Shown: piece by piece, positions 23,758 to 35,822 of the stretch
Layout of the letters: every line of letters begins with the position of its first letter
Position numbering within the stretch: position 1 is the stretch's first letter
Assembly (NCBI RefSeq): GCF_000499845.2
Contig: NC_023755.2
Location: 35,972,023-36,036,022 of the forward strand
Reading direction: 5' to 3'
Length of the DNA: 64,000 nt
Origin: Phaseolus vulgaris
Lineage: Eukaryota > Streptophyta > Magnoliopsida > Fabales > Fabaceae
Translations under genes and position numbers: made by a program
Notes under the pieces: model-generated
The model's input: only the letters and a program-made list of their open reading frames with translations
Databases searched by the model: none
Told to the model about the DNA's origin: nothing

Positions 23758-24775
23758 TGATAATTTTTTACGACGAGTGCATCACAGTGGTTGTGTTGGC
23801 GATGATCAATAAGAAAACAAACAAAGAATTAGTTGCTTCAAGTTGAAAAAATAGGGATTGGGTTTCATCTGTCCCACTTTTTTGTATTTTGATTAGCATG
23901 TCGTTATGTTCTTGGATTGAAATTGATGTCCGTATAAAAGTCATTTATATCGATTTCTCGCATATAAAATTCTTAAGAATGTCTCCCTAAGTATCAATCA
24001 TTCACATATTTATAATAATAACTTAAAATCAAACTTAAAACGTTAATAACAATTAACATTTCAAGTCTATTCCTAGCACTCAAATATGCTAAGTATGGTT
24101 GTTTAGGTCAGAACCCTAAAAATACTTTCTAGTCGAATTTAAGATTCTCAAGCATATCACAAATATTTAGAAGCAAAACAACGATACCAATAATCAATTA
24201 ATAACAAATATTATATCATAATTAAATATCACCTCAATACATAAGAGTTTGAACAAATTACTCAATCCAAAATTTAGGGTAGACTTAGCCACGCATACTT
24301 CTAACATTTTCCATTCTCCCAAATGGTTAAAATTTACTCAATGGTGTTTTCCTCTCAATCTAGCACACTAGGATTGTGCCTCTAGCCTCCTATTTAACCT
24401 ACATTTCTAGTGTTAGGTGACTTCCTACGTCGCGCTCATGGGCTTAATGATAAAAACATAAAAATAGCTCAATTAATATGATGCGTTCTCACTGTTGAGT
24501 TGGACTTTTTTCTCTCTTTTGTGCGTTGTGAGCCTTTGAGATTTCTCCTTTTAGCTTATATCATTCTTCTTTAGTCCAAATTTCCATTCTTTCCTAAAAA
24601 CTGAAATTAACACCTAATTTGAAAATAAAATGCTCTTATTCTAATAAAGATCATAAAAAATGTAAAAATACATAAATTCATAAATTAAAAATTATTTTAT
24701 AGATAAATTAGCAATTAAATACTCTTAAGTGTCTATATTTTAATATGAAATATTAGTGAAATTAGACACTTATTA
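23758..24775 (-). repeat. LTR of the gypsy element
   Basis: On the minus strand it begins TAATAAGTGTCTAATTTCAC and ends AAAATTATCA, followed by TTTTTGGCAGATAA where the primer binding site is expected. It is similar along most of its length to 41612-42805 and to 38616-39335 on the plus strand. Confidence 0.75.
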
Positions 24776-25404
24776 AATATGTACGCAAAATTGAAAATCT
24801 CGTCATATATTATTATAGATAATATTTTTAAAATAAGACAGCACTAAGTATAATGCCCATTAAAAAATGTCCATTAAATTAAATGGAAAATATGAGAAAA
24901 ATGTGTTCATTGATTGATTAATTGATTGGTTAATGCCCATTAAAAAAACTTTTCATATCGGAAATATTAAACAAAAAAGTCTCCATATGCTATATCATAG
25001 TATCAAATCTGAACTTGCTAACTTCCTAAAGTTTAAGCACCAACTCTTAAAATTGTTGAGATGTGTATTAATAGAAGCTTTTTTATCTTTGTTTCTTTAT
25101 TGGTGAACTTCATTCACCTTATCGTTTGTTCGTGGAGCAATAAAGAACTTTAAAGTACATCAAAGCGTAAAAATTAAGTTGAGCATATCTTCTTCATTGA
25201 ATCCAAATATGTTTGGAAGTGTCTTTGCAAAGAATATAGTTTTCAAGATAAAGCTAAAATAATTGTTGACTTTCATGTCTTTCAATTATTGCATCAAACT
25301 TTTTAATATCTCTAAATAAGCTTTTTTTTATAAGAAAAACATTACACAAAAGAACTCCTTATTTATTATATCACAACATTAATCTAAACGTATTTCTCCA
25401 AATA

Positions 25405-25467
25405 TTCAGACACTAACTCCTAAAGTCTTTATTGATCGAGTAAAAAAATATTATAATAGCTAAAAAC

Positions 25468-25508
<41 letters not shown>

Positions 25509-27015
25509 TAAACACTCTACACTCACATGTTGTGAAAATGATCATATTTTGGATCTAGTTTATTAATAAGGAAAACCTATTACCAGAATTCTAATTTAAC
25601 TTTTTCATAAAATAAAATTTTAAATTTATTTTTATTTAAAATAAAATGATAACATTTCTGAAGATGCACTAACCAAACTCCTCACTAACATAATAAAAAA
25701 CTTGAATCACTAAATAAAATACAATAAACCCTCAACTTACGCTTAGACATGTGTTAAAACCTCATTAAAATGTGATTAGATTAACCTTCTGTCATAGTTG
25801 GAGTTCTTATAAGTTTTACAGACAGATTCTCTACTACAAAACACCTTCAAGTATAGTAGAAGTCATTTGAGATATTTTTATGTTGTATTGCTATGTAACT
25901 AAATTAAAAACTATTTTAGAGACTAACTAATAAATATTTTGGTTTCTAAATTAGTTTCTATTATTTTTAAACAGTTTTTAAATTGTTATTTAATTAACAA
26001 TTAAGAATTTTGTTACCAATTTATGTGGTTTATCACCAATTTCACAAGAAAATTTGATCTTGGATGTTTACAGTGTATAGTGATATTTTTAAGAAGTATT
26101 TTAAAGATACAAATTGTAATGGTTAAGAAGATTGTTTGAATGGACGAAGCAGGTTTTGGATTCCATTTCATGAATGTAACCTAGTTATATAAACTCTTTA
26201 ACAAACATTTAGAAGACAAGAAAATAAATTAAACTTACTTTACATGTGAAACTTAATTTGTACAAGCTTATTCATTTAACTAATAAAAAATCAGAGTACA
26301 TGTATGATTACTTTGACAAATTAGAAATTTTTGAGGACCCGTTTTATCCTAGTGCACATGAAAAGCTAAGAAGGAGGCTTTCTTTGAACATTGTTAATTA
26401 ATAATAGGCCATTTTTAGAAAGAAAAAACTGTAGCACATGATACAGAACAAAGTGTTTATTTACAAATTTATGAGGGCAAGCTGCTAGCATCTCCATCTG
26501 CAACAGTATTTAATAATGAAGGCAAATTGTTTGGTTGAATGTGAACTGAAAAAAAGAGGGACCATTGAAAAGATCCACCATGGCACAAATCAACATGGTA
26601 TAGTATGATTGATACTAACAGGTAATCATGAATTCCAAGATAATATGTTCCCAGACATCTTTAATTAAAATTATAGATATATTAATATTTGTTTGTGATA
26701 AAAAAAAATATTAATCTTGGTTTTTAAAATTTTAATCTCACATCTTATATAATAATTAAAATTTTAAGAAACATGTTAACTTCATTTCTAGTTTATGGGA
26801 ATAATCATTTCGAATAGGCAACTCCCTTGTCATTATGCAGTGATCATAAAATTGTTGGATGCTTTATATAAGATTGTTGTTGTTGTTTGATTTTGCTTGA
26901 TAAAATAGATGCATAAAGAAAGTTTGTGAGATTCATTTCAAAAAGAATGACTTGAAAGGCTACCTCTAACAGAAATTATAATGACTTAAAAAAAAGTTAT
27001 AACAGAAATTTATTT
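25405..27015. other. left-arm-specific segment, no gene
   Basis: Present only in the left arm. It holds an (AAT)n microsatellite at 25468-25509 and otherwise AT-rich DNA without ORF support. No clear ends or target duplication were found. Confidence 0.5.
25468..25509. repeat. (AAT)n microsatellite
   Basis: About 14 perfect AAT units. Confidence 0.9.
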
Positions 27016-27139
27016 ATAAATATGTTAGTATATTTTTATTATTATTATTTTTATTATCAAGTATAATTTATTATTATTATTATTCATCAACTTTTTATTT
27101 ACTGATATTTTAATTTTAATTTTTCTATTCCTGAGAATT

Positions 27140-27560
27140 TCACTCTTCTAGTATGATAGAACAGAATGAAGTTATTAATCATTTTCTTTAGGTATATTCC
27201 TTGCATAACATGTTGCAATTGCATTTATACATAAAACCAAACTCAAATTTTACAACTTGAACTTTACAAAAAAAGCCAACACTAACTTCATGTAAATCAA
27301 AGGCAACACGAAAAAAAATGAAAAAAAAAATGATACCATTGAATATTTGGTTTCAGACCTCAACAAAGCAATGTTGAAATAAGGGTGCCCATATAAATGT
27401 CTGACAACTGCAGCCAAGTGTGTCCAAGTTTTCAGATATTCATTTGAAGATGTTCTATGGTTCATCAAGATCTTAGTACAGAAAGGTTCTCCAATTAGTA
27501 AACTAATTTAACTGGAACTTCTGCCTCCTCATGCAAACCTGGAACTTCGTACCCGATTGC
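27140..27560 (-). pseudogene. remnant of the 58-residue peptide gene (coding exons lost)
   Basis: On the minus strand the 5' leader of the peptide gene (CAATCGGGTACGAAGTTCC, about 27555-27530) runs almost directly into its 3' UTR (ATTGGAGAACCTTTCTGTAC, from about 27500 down to 27140). Compared with 34790-37520 in the other arm, about 2.3 kb with both coding exons is missing. The deletion removes far more than the introns, so it is not a processed copy. Confidence 0.75.
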
Positions 27561-28212
27561 AGCTCACATAATCGATTAAATTTAGAATTTCACAATCACA
27601 TGATAAAGTATCTTTTCACATATTTGATTATTTCGGTATCAGAAGTAATCAAATTGGTATAACTACTAATAATTCGTTATAACCTTAACACAAATAATTA
27701 TATGTAACAAAAAAGTAAAAAACCGTTTCAAATAATTATATGTAACTACTAACTGTACACAAATTTCAATTAATATACTTTATAAGAAATATAACAAGTT
27801 AATATATCTATTTCCATTCATTCACTTATGTTCTCTTTCTTCTTAAACTAATCTTTGTTAATGTGTAATCTTTATCTTAAATCATAGTCACTTTTAATAT
27901 ATATAATTTGATATGAAGAAAATTATAATAATAATAAATTAAACTGTACTACTAGGACACGAAAAACTGAAATACCTTCCAGTTCCAATGGGAAATCTAT
28001 TTTTTTGCTAGTTTCAATGACTAGACATTTACCAAACACTAAGTACATTCAACAAGACTCTGGAAAAGATGTGGTTTGAACCAATTACTATTGACTAATT
28101 CTTCAACTTTACAATCAAATGAGGTTTTAGGGTTTTAGTATTTCCTAAAAGATGAGAAAAGATATCTAAAGAATGAAAACGAAAACCCGAAAAGCTTTGG
28201 TTTGTTCATTGT

Positions 28213-28911
28213 TCAATCATCGAGAAAACCTGTTTGCCGCAAAACTGCATTCCGAACCTGACGCAAGTCTCTCCCCTTCAGCGTCCTCCCCCGTCCTTCA
28301 AGAACCGAATATGCCATTACCGGCCTCTGCGCCGAATTCCGCGCCACAATCTCGTGCGGCGGCAGCCTTTCTTCCACCACCACCGCGTCATCCTCCATGA
28401 ACTCGCGGCGCCTCCTTATCGGCAAATCCCGAGAGTTCACCGGTGCGGACTGGTAAAACTTGACAGAGGAGGAGGAGGAAAACTCGTGCTGCGGTGGCTT
28501 CGGAATGAGGCGCGCGGAGGAGGAGGAAAAGGAGGAGAGCGAGACGGATATTTTGTGGTGGAAGAAGTGTGAGGCATTGGAGGAGGTGTGGTCGTTCTCC
28601 GGCAGCGCAGCGCGGATGCCTAACGACTCGTCCGGGGGACCGAAGGCGAATGCCTTGTGGTTATGAGAGTGAGAGTTGTTCGGAATTGGAGAAGTAGGAG
28701 AAGAGGGTTCGGCAGAGTCTTCTTCGTCGTTGTTATGGTCATTATTGGAGAAAAGAACGTCATCTTCAAGTAGGTCTTCGTCTTCGGTGCCGGTGGCCGC
28801 CGTACTGGAGGAAGGATTTTGGAACCCCTGCCCATGAGATGGAACTCCGAGGAAACGCTCCTTAGGGGAGAGATTACGGTTGAGGAACCGGTTCGGGTCG
28901 TTTAGATCCAT
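28213..28911 (-). CDS. Senescence regulator S40 family protein (DUF584)
   Basis: Intronless ORF of 232 residues. The C-terminus carries the family signature: LPPHEIVAR at 183-191 and GRTLKGRDLR at 208-217, followed by QVRNAVLRQTGFLDD. The central part is Ser- and Asp/Glu-rich and probably disordered, as in other S40 proteins. Family members are small nuclear or cytosolic proteins linked to leaf senescence, light and stress responses; biochemical activity is unknown. The start ATG is the first in frame and matches the ATG of the right-arm copy. Codon use is GC-rich at the 3' end. It is the intact copy of a duplicated pair; the partner at 30089-30780 is broken. A TATA box was not clearly identified. 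Confidence 0.85.
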   Translation of the reverse strand: MDLNDPNRFLNRNLSPKERFLGVPSHGQGFQNPSSSTAATGTEDEDLLEDDVLFSNNDHNNDEEDSAEPSSPTSPIPNNSHSHNHKAFAFGPPDESLGIRAALPENDHTSSNASHFFHHKISVSLSSFSSSSARLIPKPPQHEFSSSSSVKFYQSAPVNSRDLPIRRRREFMEDDAVVVEERLPPHEIVARNSAQRPVMAYSVLEGRGRTLKGRDLRQVRNAVLRQTGFLDD

Positions 28912-29116
28912 TTGGAGGTTCAGTTCGGAGCTAAAGAACGGCTAGGCGAGTCTTGAAGGAGAAAGGCAGAGGAAATTAAATAATAACGGTTATGTTTTTT
29001 CTATTAATTCTGTTGGCATTACTATAATACACGTGCCTTTCACTTTTTTCATATGAAAATAAAAAATTAAATTAAAATGAAAATAAAATATTATCAAAAT
29101 AATTATTAAATTAGAA

Positions 29117-29899
29117 AAATTCAGCCTGAGTCGTGCTAAAAAAATTATCTTTGATCATCTTAATACCTAATTAATAGGTTCGGTCATAAATAAAAAAGAA
29201 TTAAGTTAATGGTCGATGATAGAATCTGAATTGATAAATGCCAAATTAATAAGTTATATATGTGTGAAAACCAAATTGAGTAAATAGTTATATTTGTAGG
29301 GATTAAATTATAGGTTTAACCTAAATAAATAAAAAATTATTTTTGATCACCTAGTGGGAAAAGTACATGAGAGAAATTGCAAGAGATGTCTTGTTGAATC
29401 CTCCTCTTGATAGGATTTTGGTATTATATGAAAAGTCATAAATATATGAAATATATTTCATTGAGACCTTGCATTCAACATATATAAGAAATGTTGTTTT
29501 GTTGTTCAATTAAAATAATCATATATAAAAAAAGGATGGAAACATATTCTTGATATATATTGAACTTTATTTAATTGGAAATTTAACATATATTTGTAAG
29601 CAAAACATATATTATATATACAACAACTTTTCAAATTATAATTATAATATAAGCAAAACATATATCATGTCTTTACAAATTAACCTCTACTTCCCCACTA
29701 CCAACTGAAAGAACAAGATAATTTACTTTTTAAATTCAAATAAGTAAATTTACTCTGAAAAATAATTTAAACACTTTGATATTTTGAGTAGATCTCGAAA
29801 TTTATAGCTTCTTTGAAATCTTTATCTTAAATAAAATCATTTGGTATTTTCTAATACATCTTTCATTAAAATTATGAAATTGTTTTATAATTTTATAAG
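29117..29899. other. spacer between inverted arms
   Basis: AT-rich and gene-free. A segment of about 100 bp (29352-29452) is similar, in inverse orientation, to two separate places in the right flank: 41560-41608 and 39335-39392. Confidence 0.5.
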
Positions 29900-30088
29900 A
29901 TTTTCTAATTTAATAATTATTATGATAATATTTTTTTTTTTTATTTTGATATGAAAAAAGTTGAAGGCACGTGTATAGTAAGGCAACAGAATTACCAGAA
30001 AAAGCATAACCGTTATTATTTAATTTCCTTTTTCTTTCTCCTTCAAGAATCGCCTAGCCGTTCTTTATCTCCGAACCGAACCTGCAAA

Positions 30089-30780
30089 ATGGATCTTAAT
30101 GACCCGAACCGGTTCCTCAACCGTAATCTCTACCTTAGGGAGCGTTTCTTCGGAGTTTCATCTCATGGACAGGGTTCCAAAATCCTTCCTCCGGTACGGC
30201 GGCCACGGGCACCGAAGACGAAGACCTACTCGAAGATGATGTCCTTTTCTCCAATAATGACCATAACAACGACGAAGAAGACTCTGCCGAACCCTCTTCT
30301 CCCACTTCTCCAATTCCGAACAACTACCACTCTCTCATAACCACAAGGCATTCGCCTTCGGTCTCCCGGACGTGTCCTTAGGTATCCGCGCTGCGTTGCC
30401 GGAGAACGGCCACCCCTCCCCAATGGTTCTCACATCTTCCAACACAAAATATCCGTCTATCTCTCCTCCTTTTCCTCCTACTCCGCGGGGTTCATTCCGG
30501 TGATCCCGAAGCCACCGCAACACCGTTTTCCTCCTCCTCTGTCAAGTTTTACCAGTCCGCGCCGGTGAACTCTCGGATTTTGCCGATAAGGAGGCGCCGC
30601 GAGTTCATGGAGGGCGATGCGATGGTGGTTGAAGAAAGGCTGCCGCCGCACGAGATTGTGGCGCGGAATTCGGCGTAGAGGCCGGTAATGGCATATTCGG
30701 TTCTTGAAGAACGCTGAAGGGGAGAGAATTGCGTCAGGTTCGGAATGCAGTTTTTCGGAAAACAGATTTTCTCGATGATT
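30089..30780 (+). pseudogene. S40 family pseudogene (right-arm copy)
   Basis: The ATG and first 28 or so codons match the intact copy (MDLNDPNRFLNRNL start). One G is missing in a run of G near 30173, so the frame shifts. Later indels and a TAG at 30676-30678, in place of a glutamine codon of the intact copy, break the C-terminal signature. The DNA is still clearly similar to 28213-28911 over its full length. Not expected to make a functional protein. Confidence 0.88.
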
Positions 30781-31009
30781 GTGAACAATGAACAAACCAA
30801 AGTTTTTCGGGTTTTCGTTTTCATTCTTTAGATATCTTTTCTTATCTTTTAGGAAATACTAAAACCCTAAAACCTCAATTGATTGTAAAATTGAAGAATT
30901 GGTCAATAGTAATTGGTTCAAACCACATCTTTTCCAGAGTCTTGTTGAATGTACGTAGTGTTTGGTAATGTCTAGTAATTGAAACTAACAAAAAAAAAAA
31001 GAATTTCCC

Positions 31010-31720
31010 AAGGTATTTTCCTAAATTTATTTCTATCTTTTAAATATCAAATATCACTAAAAATAATATAAAAATATTTTTTTTTCATCATCTATGAGTT
31101 TCAACATACAAATTCAAATTAACACAATAAAAAAAAGAATTAGAAGATGAGAAACTCCAATAACAAACCTAACCTTAAGAAAATATATATTTTCTAAATT
31201 ATTTTCTTTTCTCTACAATAATGTCGGATCGCATTTCCCGTTGATGTCAAAATAACTATGTATTGAATGCTATGTATTCCACCTTCCATGTACGAAATTA
31301 AAAAAACAGAGTAAAAGAATTAAAAATAGGAGTATTAACACAATTAAACAATCAAGAAAATAAAAACACTTACGAAGACTAATGAGGTGCGTGCTCTTCT
31401 TCTAGTTCTTATCTTGAAGAATGAATCTTTTTATCAAATGTAAGTAAGATGAACAAGAGGAATGGAAAGATTCAACATAGAGAGAAGTAAGAAAGTGAGT
31501 TAGGAATGTGTGTTGTGCTAGGAAATGTATGTTGGGACGAAAAAGAAATGTGTGGAATGAAAGAATATATATATGTGAGAGAGAACATGAGAGTCATGTC
31601 ATTGAATTTCAAAAAATTTGAGAAAGAAAAAAAATAAAGTGAAGAGGGAAAAGAGAAAAGGATAATAAAATTCAAATTGAAAAGAAACTATGCGAGGAAA
31701 TAAAGATTATTCCAAAAACT
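31010..31720. other. right-arm-specific segment, no gene
   Basis: AT-rich with a purine-rich patch (31440-31700). No supported gene. Confidence 0.5.
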
Positions 31721-31724
31721 AAAA

Positions 31725-32520
31725 CTTTTTTTAAAATAAAATGTTGATATAAAAATAAAATTAATTTTAAATTTTAAAATTTTCATATTTTTAAAATTTT
31801 AAAATTTTCAAAGTTTTAATCTTAAATTTTTCAAAATTTCAAACCCTAAAGCCCCTTTTTTTTAAACATTTCAAAATTTTAAACTTTATATTTTTAAATT
31901 TTTTAAATTTTCAAAATTTTTAATCTTAAATTTTTCAAATCCTAAAGGCTTTAAAACATTTAAATTTCAAAATTTTAAATTTTCATACTTTTAACTTTTA
32001 AAATTTTAAATTTTCAAAATTTTTAATCTTAAATTTTTCAAATTTCCAAACTATTTTCAAAACACTTCAAATTTCAAAATTTTAAATTTTCTACTTTTTA
32101 AAATTTCAAATATCAAAGTTTCGAATATTTAAATTTTTTAAAATATTTTACTCTTTAACTTCCTTCATTTTTTTTTTTTTATCATTATATCAATATTTGA
32201 TTTTAATTCATTATTAGGGCATTCCGCCATTTTCTATATTTTCAAAATTTGTAAATTTGTAAATTTTCAAAAAATATCAAAATTTTAAATTTTTAAATTT
32301 TTAAATTTTCAAACTTTTAAATTTTATTTTTTCAAAATTTTAAATTTTCAAAATTTTTAACCTAAAGTCTTTTCGAAACACTTCAAATTTCGAATTTTCA
32401 AAATTTTGAAATTTTCAAAAATTTTAAATTTAAAAATTCAAAATTTGTAAATTTGAAAATAAATTTTGAAATTTGAAGTGTTTCAAATTTTTAAATTTCA
32501 AACTAAATTAAAGGATTTAT
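31725..32520. repeat. AAATTTTCAAAATTTT low-complexity tract
   Basis: About 800 bp of A/T with regularly placed C or G, built from AAATTTTCAAAATTTTAAA words. Many words are palindromic, so the tract could form cruciforms or act as a matrix attachment region; that is inference. Confidence 0.8.
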
Positions 32521-33149
32521 AAACCCATCAAATCTTTTTTTCCTTTTCTATTTTCATATTTTCATTTGATATATACAACAATTTTCTGCAGTTTGAAAAG
32601 CGAGGGTGTAGTATTCCATTTGATATAAGGAGCAATTTTCTATTTAATTTACAGATTAGTTTTTTTCCACTAGATATAATGAAAAAAATTTCATTTGATA
32701 TAATGATAAATTTTTTATTTGATTTACTAATCAGTTTTCCATTTGATTTCGCTATTTCTTTCCATTTTAGTTAGTTTAATCAAAGAAATTACTATCTTAT
32801 TAACACATGTTCCTTTTCTCTCTCTTTTTTATTTTTATCTTTTGTTGAGTGAAAATTAGTGTTGTACTTTTTTGTTGTTGATTGGTTGTGGATGTTCGGG
32901 GTTTTCTACATTTGTTACGGGAACATCTCTCCAAGGTTGTCTTTTTTTTTCAAGTAACAAAAGAAGTTTACAATTTATTGGCTCTGATTTTGTTTCAGTT
33001 TTTTTTCGATGTAAGTATTGGGAAAAAGAATTTGTTGAAGACCATCTTGAGCATCATAAGAGGTAATTAGTTTAGCATTTTTTTTCTTTAAAAATGAAAA
33101 AAAAAATATCTTCTACAATAAAAAAAACAATTGGTGATGATTTCCCACT

Positions 33150-33525
33150 GCAGAGACTTCATGAGAAACTGCAGACACTTAAGGAGAAACGAGATCCGGT
33201 TGTATTTGAAATTATTAATGTTCGAGAAAAAAGATGAACATGTATCATGCTGGTGTATGTGTGATTTCCTCAGCAATTAAAATTGTATTTCTAATGTAAT
33301 TTCAGAAGTTATCAAAGACCATTATTGAGGAATGGAGACCCATATTGGATGCTTTTGACATGAATGCTAGCAATGAGAATTCCTTGGAAGCTCATTCATT
33401 TTTACAACTAATAGCAAGTTTTGGTATTGCATCTGGTTTTAATGGGGAGGAGTTATCAGACTAATTCCAGTGGTATCTCCACGTCGTCAAGTGTTGATTT
33501 GTGTAGTTACCTTCCTTGGGTATAC
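33150..33525 (+). pseudogene. FRIGIDA-like protein fragment
   Basis: The best block is 33305-33463: KLSKTIIEEWRPILDAFDM, then SLEAHSFLQLIASFGIASGF and NGEELS. This is the conserved FRIGIDA-like (FRL) core, in which EA-x-FLQL-ATFGI and LIP-V-RRRQ are typical. After EELS the frame shifts; the next frame gives LIPVVSPRRQV and then TFLGY. A possible earlier exon (LHEKLQTLKEKRD) lies at 33155-33195 after an AG. FRL proteins act in flowering-time and chromatin control in Arabidopsis. Only a small broken piece remains, inside a right-arm-specific segment, so it was probably carried in by a transposon or segmental event. Confidence 0.65.
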
Positions 33526-33529
33526 ATAT

Positions 33530-34600
33530 TTGAGTTATTTACAAATTAAAATATTTGTATACAATATATGCACCATAAATTAGAGTCAATGGTCATGTTG
33601 TGTTCTAGATATTACTTGAAAATTGTGACTTTAGCAACTACTTCTTTTTTTATTCTCATTATTATAACATTTTGAAAAAAAAAAAATTTATAAGTCTTGG
33701 ATCCTCCCTAAACCATCATATATGTGAAGTTGGAATGAAATAATAATTGGTGAGGATGATAGCAGTGGACCTAAAAAATCAGGTGTGAATAATCATTGAA
33801 CATTGATCTATAACTAGAAACTCACACTCAAACCAATATATGTCCAACTGTTTTAGTTTTGTAAATCAATTTTCAGTGTCTTTTTAGTTTTTTCATCAAA
33901 ATTCAACTACATTTCAAATTTTATAATAAAAACACTAAATGTGTTTATTTTAAAATGAGAATACCAAAGTTATAGATTCAACAAAATAGAAGGCAAAAGT
34001 TATATATTTTAAAATATTATGTATATTGCAATTTTTACACTATCAATTAATTAATTACACTGTTATTTTAAATAACTTTAAAAAACTTAAATATGATTAT
34101 AATATTTTTTTTAGTACATAATAGAGGACAAAAGTTATATATTTTAAAATATTACATACATAATAACAATAAAATACTGATTAATAATAATAATAAAATA
34201 CAAATATACATTAAAAATAAAAAGAAAAAATGCAAATGAAAAAGCAAAATATTGTCCTATGTTCCCGTAATATATAGTGACTATGATTTGAGAAGTGATA
34301 AAAGAGTATAAGTGAATCAAGATATATATTAGCCAAAAATATAATATATATATATATATAATAAAATATAGTAATAGAACTTTACGTATTTATTAATATT
34401 GAACAAATATTTTTATAAAGTTTTCAAAAATAATAATCCAAAAATAAACTTTAGTCATTCTTAAAAACCCAATTTTTACAAATAATTATTTATAATTAAA
34501 TATAAATTATTATATTTTTCTAAAATTAGTTTATTAATTAATTAAAGAACACAATAACATAAATAAAAAAGATGATAATTTTATAACTTACAAATCCCTA
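33530..34600. other. AT-rich intergenic, no gene
   Basis: Contains a (TA)n run near 34347-34362. No ORF support. Confidence 0.5.
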
Positions 34601-34862
34601 ATTCTCCTAATAGCTCCAGGTGAACACTGAAATCTGCTCCTCCAACACTTCGAAGCATTCCTGAGACTGAAGCAATTTCGACGTGGCTCGTGGGGATCGA
34701 AACGCTATCAGTATTAAGTTTCCTATTTTTCCATGTTTCAATTGGTGAAGTTGACAAACCCTAATATGCAGGTGAGACATTTGTAATCGCGTGTGAGCTG
34801 CAATCGGGTACGAAGTTCCAGGTTTGCGTGAGGAGGCAGAAGCTTCGTCCTCGGGTCAGTTG
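34600..34862 (+). other. putative 5' UTR exon of the small-peptide gene
   Basis: A less AT-rich segment with no long ORF, followed by possible donors (CAG|GTGAGA at 34772, GG|GTCAG near 34854). Its last part is conserved with 27530-27560 of the left arm. The exact exon ends cannot be set from sequence alone. Confidence 0.45.
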
Positions 34863-35822
34863 GTGTGGTGGTTCATTATGTTGAAACTGATAGCTCTTGT
34901 GAATGCAATGGTTTATTATTTGTTTTGATTGTGTTGATTTTGGTTGGGCCTTCATTGTTCATCTCTGTCTATATTTGTTTTCTGGTTCTAATCTATGTTC
35001 TGATGAGTAGTTTGTAACTGAGTATAACATTTTGTTAAATACCCATTCTTTCTGATTTGTTGCTTCCTGTTTCAAATTTAGTTAAATAATATATACACAC
35101 ACACTGCTAAAAGTTATTCCATGTACTGTTCCTATTTTCTCTGTATTTTTGCCACATTCAATTAGGTGATTTTGGTTGCTAGTGAGTTGATTTTTTTGGT
35201 TGATGCTGATAGAGAGTTCTAGGCGATGATTTGTTCACATCCTTTTTCTGACCACAGGATTTGTCTAATACTTTTCATTCTGAACTCTGAAAACTTGTTC
35301 TAACATGTGCTTTAGGAATTTTTAAGTTCATATGCTTCTCATGCCTAGTATGGTATTCATTAATTATATAGATAAGTTTTTCAGATTCTTTCATGATTAT
35401 TTTGTAAACATAAAATGTGTTTATGGACTTATGGTTAAATCAATATTTGATTCTGTTGGTATGGTAAATTGGTGATCATTATGTTCTCCCAACTGTCCTA
35501 GGTAGAATTGTAGTTTAGTGCGCAAGGTAATTTATACTTTATTTCATGTCAATATATACGCTATCTCGAAGGCTGAAATCTTAAAATTTTAAATATCTTT
35601 GTTTTAAAAAAAATGTCAAAATGTTTTTTATTTCAGTTTTCTGACCCTAAAGCCACAATTTGGGCTTTTTTATTTATGGCTTTTATGAGCATGATCTGTT
35701 TGATTTGTTTGATCCAACAATAATATTAATACCAATATATGTATTTATCTCTAGTTAAATGCTCTTTACTTTGAACTGCATTAATATGATTGCAGGGCTT
35801 TTTCGCTCTATAAGAAAGCAGT

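Larger units (their letters stand above)
21500..24775 (-). mobile_element. Ty3/gypsy (Athila-like) element, 3'-truncated
   Basis: Minus-strand order: LTR 24775-23758, a PBS-like spot, an A-rich leader with AAATAAAA tracts (23090-23740), then gag and protease, then loss of everything else. LTR copies of the same family lie at 38616-39335 and 41612-42805. Athila affinity is inferred from gag wording and leader layout. Confidence 0.7.
23758..29116. repeat. Left arm of a large inverted duplication
   Basis: Blocks that match the right arm (29900-39335) in inverse order: 23990-24775 with part of the gypsy LTR; 24776-25400 (matches 37815-38615); 27020-27560 (matches 37187-37800 and 34790-34862); 27985-29116 (matches 29900-31005). 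Insertions private to this arm include about 25405-27015 and 27560-27985. Divergence is visible throughout, with many substitutions and indels, so the duplication is old and not an assembly echo. Confidence 0.82.

Noticed and set aside
28173..28666. Plus-strand ORFs overlapping the S40 gene
   Set aside because: Shadows of the minus-strand S40 coding sequence, which carries the family signature.
34340..34365. (TA)n run
   Set aside because: A short simple repeat without further meaning in this AT-rich region.
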